Notes: generated by a model from the letters alone, not told the origin. 64,000 nucleotides of DNA from CBDHEY01 sp965262305 (GCA_965262305.1 CBDHEY010000001.1:163785-227784); one strand, 5' to 3'. Positions 25,542 through 35,178 are shown, numbered from the stretch's first letter. Numbers and translations: made by a program.

Positions 25542-26960
25542 CTAAAAATTTCGAACGTCTACAAACTTTCCAGCAACAGCTGCTGCGGCCGCCATTGCAG
25601 GACTCACCAAGTGAGTACGCCCTCCATATCCCTGACGACCCTCAAAGTTTCGATTAGAGGTAGATGCACAATGCTCTCCGTCTCCAAGTTTATCGGCGTT
25701 CATAGCCAGACACATGGAACAACCAGGTTCACGCCACTCAATATCTGCTTCTACAAATATTTTATCTAAACCTTCTTTTTCAGCCTGAGCCTTAACTAAT
25801 CCCGACCCGGGCACAACAATAGCTTCTTTAACCGAAGCTGATTTTTTTCTTCCTTTCACGACTGCAGCCGCTTCACGAATATCTTCAATTCGAGAATTTG
25901 TGCACGAACCGATAAAAACTCGATCGACTTTAATTTCGGTTATAGGCTGCCCCGCTTCAAGACCCATATATTTAAGTGCACTCGCAATACTGCGACTTTT
26001 AACTGGGTCCGCTTCTGCTTCAGGATCAGGAACGTTCGCATCCACCGGCAGCACCATCTCTGGAGAGGTACCCCAACTAACCTGAGGAATGATCGTCGCA
26101 GCATCAAGCTCTACAACCTTATCGAAGTGAGCGTCTGCATCACTCACAAATTCACGCCACACGGATACGGCTTTATCCCAGTTTTCTCCTGTGGGTGCAA
26201 AATCTCTCCCCTTCACATAATCTAAGGTAATTTGATCGACGGAGACCATTCCGGCTCGAGCTCCCGCTTCAATTGCCATATTGCATACCGTCAACCGGCC
26301 TTCCATTGACATGTTTCTAAACACTTCACCGCCAAACTCTATGGCATACCCTGTACCACCGGCTGTGCCAATTTCAGCGATGATTGCTAAAATGACATCT
26401 TTAGGCGTAACGCCATTTCCCAAAACACCATCGACTTTAATCAACATATTTTGCATTTTCTTGGCAACAATACATTGTGTTGCGAGTACGTGTTCAACCT
26501 CACTTGTCCCAATACCAAATGATAAAGCGCCTAACGCACCATTTGTCGAAGTATGAGAATCACCACAAACAATCGTCATACCGGGCAGACATGCGCCGGA
26601 TTCTGGGCCAACGACATGAACAATTCCCTGGCGCTTATCATTAATTTTAAACTCTTTAATACCAAGCTCGTCGCAGTTGTCATCAAGTGTTTTAACTTGA
26701 ATTTTAGAAACTGGGTCAGCAATACCCTCAACTCCAGAAGCCCGTTCGACAACTGTCGTAGGTACATTATGATCTGGTGTGGCCAGCACACTGTTAACTC
26801 GCCAGGGCCTGCGCCCGGACAAACGAAGGCCTTCAAATGCTTGCGGCGAAGTCACTTCATGTACGATATGCCGATCAATATATATCAATGCAGAACCATC
26901 ATCTCTTTGTGTAACAAGATGAGCATCCCAGAGTTTGTCGTAAAGCGTTTTTGCAGCCAT
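25542..26960 (-). CDS. leuC: 3-isopropylmalate dehydratase large subunit
   Basis: About 472 residues. Aconitase-type 4Fe-4S enzyme; the three cluster cysteines are in VFIGSCTNSRIEDI and in EPGCSMCLAMNADK, and the GDSHTSTNGALGALSFGIGT loop is present. Start at ATG 26960 (MAAKTLYDKLWDAH) fits the family; the GTG at 26969 is too close to the purine-rich AAGAAGGGG. First gene of leuCDB-asd, with a divergent LysR gene 152 bp away that probably controls it. Confidence 0.97.
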   Translation of the reverse strand: MAAKTLYDKLWDAHLVTQRDDGSALIYIDRHIVHEVTSPQAFEGLRLSGRRPWRVNSVLATPDHNVPTTVVERASGVEGIADPVSKIQVKTLDDNCDELGIKEFKINDKRQGIVHVVGPESGACLPGMTIVCGDSHTSTNGALGALSFGIGTSEVEHVLATQCIVAKKMQNMLIKVDGVLGNGVTPKDVILAIIAEIGTAGGTGYAIEFGGEVFRNMSMEGRLTVCNMAIEAGARAGMVSVDQITLDYVKGRDFAPTGENWDKAVSVWREFVSDADAHFDKVVELDAATIIPQVSWGTSPEMVLPVDANVPDPEAEADPVKSRSIASALKYMGLEAGQPITEIKVDRVFIGSCTNSRIEDIREAAAVVKGRKKSASVKEAIVVPGSGLVKAQAEKEGLDKIFVEADIEWREPGCSMCLAMNADKLGDGEHCASTSNRNFEGRQGYGGRTHLVSPAMAAAAAVAGKFVDVRNF

Positions 26961-27026
26961 CGATATCACCCCTTCTTAAATTATGGCTATAGTTTGGCGT
27001 TATTTTAATCCCCAAATAAAGATAAC

Positions 27027-27052
27027 TCAAATTCATTATTTTTATAATTTGA
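27027..27052. promoter_or_regulatory. Dyad in the leuC-lysR intergenic region, possible LysR operator
   Basis: Perfect 7-bp inverted repeat TCAAATT ... AATTTGA with a 12-bp spacer, between divergent leuC and the LysR gene. LysR-family regulators commonly bind an AT-rich interrupted dyad in just such a divergent region. Binding itself is inferred. Confidence 0.4.
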
Positions 27053-27112
27053 ATAACCAAAAGGAATACACAATAATGCTATTTATGTATATTTCTTAGC
27101 GGAGCCAGTTTA

Positions 27113-27979
27113 ATGGATATCGAAGACCTCAAGGCTTTTACCGTAGTAGCCGACACTGAATCATTTTCTCTCGCTGCCCAAAAATTATTTATTACTCAAC
27201 CTGCTGTAAGTAAGCGTATCGCAGCGCTAGAGCAAAACCTGGATCACAGTCTGTTTGACCGATTGGGAAAACGAGTGGAACTCACAGAAGCTGGAAAAGT
27301 ACTGCTGCCTCAAGCATTAACTATTCTCAAGAATATAGAGGAAACAACTCGCTCCATCAGGGAACTTACCGGCGAAATTTCGGGATCTTTAAAAGTAGCG
27401 ACCAGCCATCATATTGGACTACACCATCTACCTCCTGTCCTGAGATCTTTTGCATCCCAACACCCAGATGTTAACCTTCTTTTCGATTTTTTAGATTCTG
27501 AAAAAGCCTACGATAAAGTCATCAATGGTGACGTAGAACTTGCCATTGTTACACTAGCCCCCAAGCTTGAACCACCTCTTGAGAAGAAAGCTCTCTGGAA
27601 AGACCCCCTCGTTTTTGTAGCTGGACAAAACCACCCGCTATCACGATGCAGAAATGTTACGCTCGAGCAACTTAGTGAAGAACCCGCGATACTCCCAGAT
27701 TTAAATACTTTTACAGGCCGATTAGCAAAATCTTGCTTTGACAATCAGGAGCTTGAACTAAGATTAAATATGACAACGAATTATCTAGAAACGATTCGTA
27801 TGATGGTGAGTGTTGGTCTCGGTTGGAGTTTTCTCCCAAAAACACTTGTAAACGCGGACATGAGAGAACTTAAAGTAAAAGGGATTGCTTTGTATCGAAC
27901 ACTTGGTGTCATCACACATAAAAAGAGAACTTTAAGTAATGCGGCAAACGCATTTTTTAATATATTAACAGAACACTAA
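27113..27979 (+). CDS. LysR family transcriptional regulator
   Basis: 288 residues. N-terminal winged helix-turn-helix (DLKAFTVVADTESFSLAAQK, LFITQPAVSKRIAALEQNL), then the periplasmic-binding-protein-like effector domain (ISGSLKVATSHHIGLHHLPP onward). Divergent from leuC, the same place as the LysR gene next to leuC in Pseudomonas, so regulation of the leu genes is the natural guess. The effector is unknown. Confidence 0.93.
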   Translation: MDIEDLKAFTVVADTESFSLAAQKLFITQPAVSKRIAALEQNLDHSLFDRLGKRVELTEAGKVLLPQALTILKNIEETTRSIRELTGEISGSLKVATSHHIGLHHLPPVLRSFASQHPDVNLLFDFLDSEKAYDKVINGDVELAIVTLAPKLEPPLEKKALWKDPLVFVAGQNHPLSRCRNVTLEQLSEEPAILPDLNTFTGRLAKSCFDNQELELRLNMTTNYLETIRMMVSVGLGWSFLPKTLVNADMRELKVKGIALYRTLGVITHKKRTLSNAANAFFNILTEH

Positions 27980-27992
27980 CTGTATACATATT

Positions 27993-28925
27993 ATGAGATT
28001 AAACCTTTACAGACCGAAAAGATTATCTAAATACACAATTTACTACTTAATTTTCGTAGTAGGAGGCACTTTTTTGCCTCATGTATCCAAAGCCAATCCA
28101 CTATTTCAACTTAAGTTAGGTGGTGGTAACTGGTTTGCATCAATTGATGGGGAATTAGGTTCGAGCACAACACCAATTACGACTTCAGAACTCGGTGTAA
28201 ACGACGATCCCCAGGAATTCTATTACTTGGAAATAGAACATGACTTTCCTGTCTTACCTTATGTTCGATTAGAAAAGTTAAATTACGGTCATATTGCGAC
28301 ACAAACTGTGCCACGCGAATTTACCCTTGATACGGTTACCTTTCCTGAAACCTCAACTATTCGTACAGATATAAACTTGGATTACACAGAAATCAGCTTT
28401 TATTATCCAGTATTAAGTTCATGGCTATCTATCGATCTAGGGCTTTCGGGTAGACAATACGATGGATTTATAAACCTCTCCATCTTTCAACCAGTCACGA
28501 CGGATGGAGATACACCGGATACTGCTGGAGATTCCACTGATCCAGCCGATGGAGACACAACCGGTGATGACACTACCGATGTTGGAACAGGAGATGACGC
28601 AAGTACAGATGGCGAGCCAACAGATACTGCTACTTCCGAACAAATAGATTTATCTGGCACAATTCCACTTGGGTTGCTGAACGCCAATTTAGATTTACCA
28701 TTTTCAAACTGGTATCTCGCTTTTTCTGTCAATCATGTAGGCTTCAATGGAAACACCTTTACAGATTGGGAAACCAAACTCGGTTATAAAAGTAAGGGAA
28801 CACTTGTTAAGTATCAAATTGAACTAGGTTATCGACAACTTAAAATATCTGCAGATGACTTAGATAATTTCACTTCAGAAATTACCATTGATGGCTTATA
28901 TGCCAACGTTGGCCTCGTGTTTTAA
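27993..28925 (+). CDS. Outer-membrane beta-barrel protein (TIGR04219-like) with Asp/Thr/Gly-rich insertion
   Basis: 310 residues. Signal peptide ending near SKANP, then alternating amphipathic strands (YYLEIEHDFPVLPYVRLEKL, DYTEISFYYPVLSSWLSIDLG, YQIELGYRQLKI) and a C-terminal aromatic strand ending in Phe (YANVGLVF), as outer-membrane barrels do. The pattern matches the TIGR04219 family. Between residues about 169 and 214 it carries a low-complexity loop rich in Asp, Thr and Gly (DSTDPADGDTTGDDTTDVG) that looks like an external, possibly calcium-binding, loop. Only 13 bp after the LysR gene, so perhaps co-transcribed. Confidence 0.8.
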   Translation: MRLNLYRPKRLSKYTIYYLIFVVGGTFLPHVSKANPLFQLKLGGGNWFASIDGELGSSTTPITTSELGVNDDPQEFYYLEIEHDFPVLPYVRLEKLNYGHIATQTVPREFTLDTVTFPETSTIRTDINLDYTEISFYYPVLSSWLSIDLGLSGRQYDGFINLSIFQPVTTDGDTPDTAGDSTDPADGDTTGDDTTDVGTGDDASTDGEPTDTATSEQIDLSGTIPLGLLNANLDLPFSNWYLAFSVNHVGFNGNTFTDWETKLGYKSKGTLVKYQIELGYRQLKISADDLDNFTSEITIDGLYANVGLVF

Positions 28926-28970
28926 GTTTAACCTTGGTTGAGTATTACATCTGTAAATTAAGCTAAAAAA

Positions 28971-28997
28971 AATCAGGCTTTAGCCTGATTTTTTTGT
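28971..28997. terminator. Bidirectional Rho-independent terminator
   Basis: AATCAGGC-TTTA-GCCTGATT stem-loop with an A-run on the left and T7 on the right, between the convergent outer-membrane protein gene and the leftward gene ending at 29039. The symmetric A/T flanks make it work on both strands. Confidence 0.9.
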
Positions 28998-29038
28998 TCT
29001 AAACTTTTACGAGATTTTTACAAGCGCAATTAAGCATT

Positions 29039-29971
29039 TCACTCGGCAACAAGTACTTCAATGTCTTTGTTTAACTTCGCATAAAGACCGATAGATTCAT
29101 CATAGCTATCCTTTGCTTTTTCCCCATCTTTGGTTTGTAACCAATGGTAGCTTGCTCGATGCAATCTAGCTGCCGCTTGAGCCATGACGTAGCGCTTTTC
29201 CTCTGAGGTGGCAAACAACTTATCATTCATAGCAATTAGATCTTTACTTGTTTGCGCAGCAAGTCGCCATAACTTAGCTGCTTTTCGATCATTTCCAGAC
29301 TTTCCAAAAGCAAAAGCGGCTTGCTCATAAGCATAACCTGCAAGGCGTTTACTACTATAGGTGATATCTGTGATGTTAAATGTTTTTTTACCATCAAGAA
29401 TAAAACTCATTAGTGAATTGCTAACACCATACAGCTCTTCCGCTGCCATCAAGCTTGCTTCACCAAAATCTTGCCACAATTCTCTCGGTTTTAATTTTTT
29501 ATCTATCACAACGAGTTCATTCATCATTAACGATATACTAAACACGTTATCCAGATTTTCATCTAAGTTAGTAAGTCTTTGCTTGGCTTTATAGTAATTT
29601 GCATACTTTACATCTTTTAAAACTAAAGAGGCTTCTGTATTAATGTCTAGAAAAATTGCTTCAAATTTATCCCTATAAATTGATGCACTCAAATAGATGG
29701 TATCGTGGTTGCTTTCAAAATTAGCAATGTCTAATGCTAAAGGCTGTGCTTTTTCTCCGTGAATACCACAAAATCCATTCGATTGATTATTCAAGCAGCC
29801 TTCTTTTATTAACTGTTCTTGTTGAAGACAAATTTCATTCCAATATTCACTCGATAATGCAGAACAGTCACAGTTTATTGTTGAACAAAACTGATTCGTT
29901 GAAGATTGATCCGAATGAACCGGAAACGAAAGAGAAAATACAAAAACCGCTAAGACTACAAACTTCTTCAT
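29039..29971 (-). CDS. Hypothetical periplasmic helical protein with N-terminal Cys cluster
   Basis: 310 residues, not recognised. Signal peptide (MKKFVVLAVFVFSLSFPVHS), then six cysteines within about 45 residues (FCSTINCDCSALSSEYWNEI, GCLNNQSNGFCG), likely paired as disulfides. The remainder is alpha-helical and Ala/Lys/Leu-rich with TPR-like pairs (KRLAGYAYEQAAFAFGKSGN, DRKAAKLWRLAAQTSKDLIA), suggesting a protein-interaction scaffold. Alone between terminator and MFS gene, so context is uninformative. Confidence 0.7.
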   Translation of the reverse strand: MKKFVVLAVFVFSLSFPVHSDQSSTNQFCSTINCDCSALSSEYWNEICLQQEQLIKEGCLNNQSNGFCGIHGEKAQPLALDIANFESNHDTIYLSASIYRDKFEAIFLDINTEASLVLKDVKYANYYKAKQRLTNLDENLDNVFSISLMMNELVVIDKKLKPRELWQDFGEASLMAAEELYGVSNSLMSFILDGKKTFNITDITYSSKRLAGYAYEQAAFAFGKSGNDRKAAKLWRLAAQTSKDLIAMNDKLFATSEEKRYVMAQAAARLHRASYHWLQTKDGEKAKDSYDESIGLYAKLNKDIEVLVAE

Positions 29972-30029
29972 CTATCACCTCAGCTAAGCTAGAATTGGTT
30001 AAATACAATATAGTCTATATAAGACCGTA

Positions 30030-31175
30030 TTATGATATTTTTTTTGCCAATTTTTGCTTTAAAAAAATTATTGTTATTAGCCAGGCTAATATAGCTGAAA
30101 TAGCGGCAAGTCCAAAAGTCCATTTTTGCGAAATAGACCAAATTTCTCCACTTAAATATGCGCCTAACGCACCGCCGGCACCAAAACCAATCGCACTGTA
30201 AAAAGCCTGCCCGTGGCTTTGTGCTTTTTTAGAAAAATGACCACGAATAAATTCGATTGCAATAGCATGTGTCACACCAAATGATGCCGCATGTAGTATT
30301 TGATTAACAAAAACCAACCAGACAATTTCAGGAAACCATCCCATTAAAAACCAACGCAAACCAGTAAGTAACAAACTTAAACTTAACAAAAAGAAAAGTG
30401 AGAATTTCAGTAATATTTTTGGCATAAATAAGAACAAAATTATTTCCGCGACAACACCGATGGACCAAATGATACCGATAGAAACAGTCGAATAACCAAA
30501 ACCTTTTAGATAGATACTAAAGAAAGTGTAATAGGCACCATGACTAAAGTGTAAAAGGAAAAAAACGACAAAAACTAAACTAATTAACGGTTCTTTTAAA
30601 CGTTTAAAAAAGCCATCATGAGGTGTGTGCTCATGAAGATTAGGAACTGGGGGTAAAACACAGGAAAGAATCCAAATGACAGCGAGTAGAAATAAAATAA
30701 AATAGCCGAGCCAAACAATTGAAATAAATTTAAAAACATAACCAAGTGTGATTACCGCCCAAATAAACCCAATGGAACCCCAAAGGCGAATTCGGCTATA
30801 TAAATGAGAACTGTCGGCAAGATAATCTAATGTTATGACTTCATACTGTGCAAGAATTGCATTCCAGAAAAAGCTATATAAAAACAAAAATACTACTAAT
30901 GTATAAAAATCAGCTTGAATTACAACACCGATAAATCCAAGAAATCCCCCAAGTGCGCCGAGTTGAATAATCAATAGTGGTTTTTGAGTATGGTCTGCAA
31001 TCCACCCCCAAATATTTGGAGCGACGATCCTAGTAAGGAAAGGTATTGCGGCAATTAAACCAATTTTGGCTGGTTCATAACCAAGGTGCTCGAGGTACAA
31101 CCCCCAATAAGGATGCAAGGCACCGACTATCGCAAAATACGCGAAGTAGACGCCAGACATGCGCCAATAAGGCAT
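30030..31175 (-). CDS. MFS transporter, HcaT/nucleoside-symporter-like
   Basis: 381 residues, about twelve membrane helices. N-terminus (YFAYFAIVGALHPYWGLYLE, IGLIAAIPFLTRIVAPNIWG) and GWIADHTQKP loop are typical of the MFS_1-like group that includes HcaT (3-phenylpropionate) and LacY-related permeases. The substrate cannot be named. Eleven bp after aroC on the same strand. Confidence 0.85.
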   Translation of the reverse strand: MPYWRMSGVYFAYFAIVGALHPYWGLYLEHLGYEPAKIGLIAAIPFLTRIVAPNIWGWIADHTQKPLLIIQLGALGGFLGFIGVVIQADFYTLVVFLFLYSFFWNAILAQYEVITLDYLADSSHLYSRIRLWGSIGFIWAVITLGYVFKFISIVWLGYFILFLLAVIWILSCVLPPVPNLHEHTPHDGFFKRLKEPLISLVFVVFFLLHFSHGAYYTFFSIYLKGFGYSTVSIGIIWSIGVVAEIILFLFMPKILLKFSLFFLLSLSLLLTGLRWFLMGWFPEIVWLVFVNQILHAASFGVTHAIAIEFIRGHFSKKAQSHGQAFYSAIGFGAGGALGAYLSGEIWSISQKWTFGLAAISAILAWLITIIFLKQKLAKKIS

Positions 31176-31186
31176 AAAAGAAAAAC

Positions 31187-32302
31187 TTAGTTATCTAGTG
31201 AATCAATAAACTCACCAGCTATTTTAGGAACATCGTGGGAAACACTTCCGTTTTGCGCGCGATGTCTCATTGCATGATCTAAAAGTGTTAATGCCATCAT
31301 CGCTTCAGCAATTGGTGTTGCTCTAATCCCAACACAGGGGTCATGGCGCCCCGTAGTCACAACCTCAACGGGATCGCCATTTAGATCGATACCTTTCCCC
31401 GGAATTCGCAGACTAGAAGTGGGCTTGAGTGCAATATGCGCAATTAAGTCTTGCCCCGAAGAAATACCACCAAGAACACCTCCTGAGTGATTTGACAAAA
31501 AGCCATCTCGCGTCATTTCGTCTCTGTGTTCTGTTCCTTTTTGCGCGACAGAGTCAAAACCATCGCCAATTTCAACACCTTTGACCGCATTAATACCCAT
31601 GAGGGCATGAGCTATGTCTGCATCGAGGCGATCGAATACAGGTTCGCCTAATCCCGGCAACATGTTTTTTGCTACGACGGTAATCTTTGCACCCACGGAG
31701 TTTCCTTCTTTATTAAGTGCTTGCATATACTCTTCCATTTGAGGCACTTTAGATTTATCAGGACAAAAGAATGGGTTCTGCTCAATTTCATTCCAATCAA
31801 CAGAGTCTATTTTTATTGGTCCTAGCTGCGACAGGTACCCATTTACCTCAATACCCCATATTTTATGCAATACTTTTTTTGCAATTGCACCTGCAGCTAC
31901 TCTTGCGGCTGTTTCTCTCGCTGAAGAACGACCACCACCTCGATAATCGCGAATACCGTATTTTTGCATATAGGTATAATCAGCATGTGCGGGGCGAAAT
32001 TGATCTTTGATCTTTGAATAATCTTTTGAGCGTTGATCGGTATTTTCAATGACAATCGATATAGAAGTGCCTGTGGTTTTTCCTTCAAACACACCAGATA
32101 AAATCTTAGCCTGATCAGGTTCGCGCCTCTGAGTTGTATAACGAGACTGACCAGGCTTACGTCGATCCAAATCTACCTGAATTTCTTCTTCACTAATCTC
32201 AATTCCTGGCGGACAACCATCTATTATGCAGCCAATGGCGAGTCCATGGCTTTCCCCAAAAGTCGTTACTGAAAATAACTTGCCAAACGTATTGCCAGAC
32301 AT
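31187..32302 (-). CDS. aroC: Chorismate synthase
   Basis: 371 residues. Converts 5-enolpyruvylshikimate 3-phosphate to chorismate with reduced FMN; last step of the shikimate pathway feeding tryptophan synthesis. Signatures GESHGLAIGCIIDGCPPGIE, YRGGGRSSARETAARVAAGA and SNHSGGVLGGISSGQDLIAH are all intact. Follows prmB by 14 bp, the prmB-aroC order known from many gammaproteobacteria. Confidence 0.97.
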   Translation of the reverse strand: MSGNTFGKLFSVTTFGESHGLAIGCIIDGCPPGIEISEEEIQVDLDRRKPGQSRYTTQRREPDQAKILSGVFEGKTTGTSISIVIENTDQRSKDYSKIKDQFRPAHADYTYMQKYGIRDYRGGGRSSARETAARVAAGAIAKKVLHKIWGIEVNGYLSQLGPIKIDSVDWNEIEQNPFFCPDKSKVPQMEEYMQALNKEGNSVGAKITVVAKNMLPGLGEPVFDRLDADIAHALMGINAVKGVEIGDGFDSVAQKGTEHRDEMTRDGFLSNHSGGVLGGISSGQDLIAHIALKPTSSLRIPGKGIDLNGDPVEVVTTGRHDPCVGIRATPIAEAMMALTLLDHAMRHRAQNGSVSHDVPKIAGEFIDSLDN

Positions 32303-32316
32303 AAATCTCTCTTAAA

Positions 32317-33222
32317 TCAAATATTAATTAGTTGTTCACGTGTAAGTACAAAAACCCCATGCCCACCATTACTGAATTCAGGCCAAAAAAATGCAACCTG
32401 CGGGTAAGCCGCTTCCAAAGCTGGCCAGCTGTTCCCTACTTCAACAACAAGCAATCCATTTTCGTTGAGATAATCCGCTGCTTGAGCTAATAATTTTCGG
32501 GTAAAATTTAAACCATCTTCCCCAGAAACCAATCCTATTTCAGGCTCAGCTCGATACTCTTGTGGCATAGACGCGAAATCTTGCGCATCGACATAGGGAG
32601 GATTAGAAACTATAAGATCGTATTTTACCTCAGTTATGCTTTCAAACCCATCAGACAATGTGGCTTTAACACGATTAGATAATTGATGATAGGCTATATT
32701 ATATTCTGCAATTGCAATCGCTTTTTCAGAAATATCGCTCAATTCCACCATAGCTTCGTCAAAGACCATTGCGCAAGCAATACCGATACAACCGCTTCCA
32801 CAACATAAATCTAAAATGTTGTTTGGATAATCTTGCAACCAAGGCTCAAAACCTGATTGAATCAATTCTGCAATTGGAGAACGAGGCACGAGTACACTCT
32901 GATCTACCTTGAATTTGTATCCAGCAAACCAAGACTCACCCGTCAAGTAAGCGGCAGGGGTTCTTTCCGTTATTCGTCGATCAAATATACTAATAATTTT
33001 AGTTTTTTCTTGATCGGTCAAACGTGAGTCTAGAATAACGTCAAGCTTTTCCCATGGTTGATGAATTGACCACAAGACTAAAACTGCAGCCTCATCCCAA
33101 GCATTGTCGGTTCCATGACCAAAAAATAACTTCGCTTCGCTAAATCGACTTGACCCAAACCGGATCCAATCTCGAACACTATCGAGGCGCTCTATTTCGT
33201 GATCGTTAAAATTTAGTGCCAT
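32317..33222 (-). CDS. prmB: 50S ribosomal protein L3 N5-glutamine methyltransferase
   Basis: 301 residues. SAM-dependent methylation of a glutamine in ribosomal protein L3. N-terminal helical domain, SAM site ILDLCCGSGCIGIACAM, and the glutamine-binding LIVSNPPYVDAQD (NPPY). PrmB rather than PrmC is inferred from the N-terminal sequence (DWIRFGSSRFSEAKLFFGHG) and from the aroC neighbour. Confidence 0.94.
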   Translation of the reverse strand: MALNFNDHEIERLDSVRDWIRFGSSRFSEAKLFFGHGTDNAWDEAAVLVLWSIHQPWEKLDVILDSRLTDQEKTKIISIFDRRITERTPAAYLTGESWFAGYKFKVDQSVLVPRSPIAELIQSGFEPWLQDYPNNILDLCCGSGCIGIACAMVFDEAMVELSDISEKAIAIAEYNIAYHQLSNRVKATLSDGFESITEVKYDLIVSNPPYVDAQDFASMPQEYRAEPEIGLVSGEDGLNFTRKLLAQAADYLNENGLLVVEVGNSWPALEAAYPQVAFFWPEFSNGGHGVFVLTREQLINI

Positions 33223-33356
33223 ATTCTTTGGTAAATGACTAAAAAGCTGTTTATTCTACGTGTTTTTTACGTTGTAGCATAACATTAGCGCAATATGAAC
33301 CAAATGCTAATCAAACAAGCATCAGTAGAAATAGCATGTGATTTTGGACTAAAACT

Positions 33357-33896
33357 ATGAAAGAACTATTTACTCAAATTATTCAAAGCGTTGGCGAAGA
33401 CATCACTAGGCCAGGATTAGTCGATACCCCAGCGCGAGCCGCTAAAGCATTTGAATTTTTGTGCAGTGGATATAAACAAAATCTTGAAGAAGTGATTAAT
33501 GGAGCCCTATTTCCATCTGACTCAAATGACATGGTAATCGTTAAGGACATCGAACTTTACTCGCTGTGTGAGCACCATCTCTTGCCGTTTATTGGCAAGG
33601 CGCATGTGGGCTACATTCCAACAGGGAAAGTACTTGGTTTATCTAAGGTTGCAAGAATTGTGGATATGTATTCAAGACGATTACAAATCCAAGAACAACT
33701 TAGCCGAGAGATTGCAGAGTCTATAAAATCAGTAACCAATGCTGCTGGTGTAGGAGTCATTATTGAAGCAAAGCACATGTGTATGATGATGCGTGGTGTG
33801 GAAAAACAGAATTCATCAATGCAAACATCATCCATGTTAGGCACTTTTCGCGATAACCCGAGCACTCGAGCAGAATTTTTATCTCTATTAAACTAA
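33357..33896 (+). CDS. folE: GTP cyclohydrolase I
   Basis: 179 residues. First enzyme of folate (and queuosine) synthesis, GTP to dihydroneopterin triphosphate. Zinc ligands and active site are in SLCEHHLLPFIGKAHVGYIP and HMCMMMRGVEKQNSSMQTSS; RDTP-type N-terminus (RPGLVDTPARAAKAFEF) present. Divergent from prmB. Confidence 0.96.
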   Translation: MKELFTQIIQSVGEDITRPGLVDTPARAAKAFEFLCSGYKQNLEEVINGALFPSDSNDMVIVKDIELYSLCEHHLLPFIGKAHVGYIPTGKVLGLSKVARIVDMYSRRLQIQEQLSREIAESIKSVTNAAGVGVIIEAKHMCMMMRGVEKQNSSMQTSSMLGTFRDNPSTRAEFLSLLN

Positions 33897-33914
33897 CGGG
33901 TTTTTAGCCTGGTA

Positions 33915-34238
33915 CTATTTAATTTGAGCAATTGCCAAATTCACATATTGCAAGACGTTTATCATTTCGGTTTTATTTTTAAACCTGAGTTCTATCCATG
34001 GCGACCCTTTTGATCTATTAGGGTGGTAAATGGAATTTTCTGGGTGACGTAAATTCATCTTTGCAATGACCTTGTTAGTCAACCTTAAATCGAGTTCATT
34101 CTCATTGTGGAAGTGTGCAAATTCCTTTTCATGAAAAACAAAAGAAGAAAACTCACCTTTGTTCCCATGGTAGGTTACCTTGGTCACATCAGGAATAACT
34201 AAAATTCTTTCCGTTAGCTGATCCTTCAGACTTTTCAC
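33915..34238 (-). CDS. Luciferase-domain (DUF5519-like) small protein
   Basis: 107 residues. FSSFVFHEKEFAHFHNENEL then DLRLTNKVI and YHPNRSKGSPWIELRF resemble the small family known as luciferase domain/DUF5519, whose members show no light-emitting role and have unknown function. Convergent with folE, 18 bp apart. Confidence 0.6.
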   Translation of the reverse strand: MKSLKDQLTERILVIPDVTKVTYHGNKGEFSSFVFHEKEFAHFHNENELDLRLTNKVIAKMNLRHPENSIYHPNRSKGSPWIELRFKNKTEMINVLQYVNLAIAQIK

Positions 34239-34269
34239 TCCAACACCTTAATTTTGTTAACGACACTTG

Positions 34270-35142
34270 TTATTTTTTTACTAACACAATCGCTTCGCCA
34301 TGTTTTAACTCAGGCGCTAAACTCCCAACACCCTTAGCTTCAAGTTGCCCCTTTCGAACACCATTCTCTTCGAAAAGTTTTAGAAGCGCCTTGGCATAGT
34401 CGAGAGATAACTCTGTCTTTTCCTCTAGCGTTTGACTCTTATATGAATGACCAACAAGATAAAAATCTTGTGAACCTAAATTCGATAATACTTGCGTTAT
34501 CACTTGAAGCATAGACGAACTAATTTCAATTTTTTCGTCGAATTGAACTCCAGGAAGGATAAAAAAACTATCTCGAGCAAGTTTGTCTTGAATAACTTCT
34601 AGATCAGGAAGAGGTTCTGATTGAGCAGACGATTGAATTAAATCAAGTTGCGCATATAATCTCTTGTTTCCTCTTTTTACAAGATAAGCTGCGAGATAAA
34701 ACTTCGTATCATTCTGTGAGAACTCCCATGCAGCATATCGTTGAAACTGATCTAATCCATAGAGTTGCTTAATTTTAAACCGATCATTTGCCCAAGAATT
34801 ACTACTTCCACAATCGAATTCTCGACACTCAAAAAGCAAATTAGCGCCCAAGTCTCCCACATTTTGAACAATGTGATTCCAAGCCTTTGGTAAACTAAAA
34901 AAATGTTTTACTTCGATTGTTCTACGCTCTATCTTTCCTGTAAGCAACACTTCTCTTTCGGCAGTTAATATTCCGTTAATTTTCTTTAGACCACCAAGAG
35001 TTAAGCGATATTGCGATAGCGGCTCACTTTTTATAAAAATTTTTCTGTCTTCTGGGAAAAAACCATCTAATAGTGATGCATAACTAAAATGGCTAAATAA
35101 GCCGAATAAAAGAATGACTAGCTTTATCATTTTAATTTTCAT
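34270..35142 (-). CDS. DUF4892 protein with OmpA-like C-terminus
   Basis: 290 residues. Signal peptide (MIKLVILLFGLFSHFSYA), a DUF4892-type middle region (RRTIEVKHFFSLPKAWNHIV, GANLLFECREFDCGSSNSWA) and a C-terminal OmpA-like fold (VGHSYKSQTLEEKTELSLDY, AKALLKLFEENGVRKGQLEA). OmpA-like domains bind peptidoglycan; the DUF4892 part is of unknown function. Probably periplasmic or outer-membrane associated. Confidence 0.75.
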   Translation of the reverse strand: MKIKMIKLVILLFGLFSHFSYASLLDGFFPEDRKIFIKSEPLSQYRLTLGGLKKINGILTAEREVLLTGKIERRTIEVKHFFSLPKAWNHIVQNVGDLGANLLFECREFDCGSSNSWANDRFKIKQLYGLDQFQRYAAWEFSQNDTKFYLAAYLVKRGNKRLYAQLDLIQSSAQSEPLPDLEVIQDKLARDSFFILPGVQFDEKIEISSSMLQVITQVLSNLGSQDFYLVGHSYKSQTLEEKTELSLDYAKALLKLFEENGVRKGQLEAKGVGSLAPELKHGEAIVLVKK

Positions 35143-35178
35143 ATCTATTTTTACGTTTAATTAGCCACAAAATAAGTT

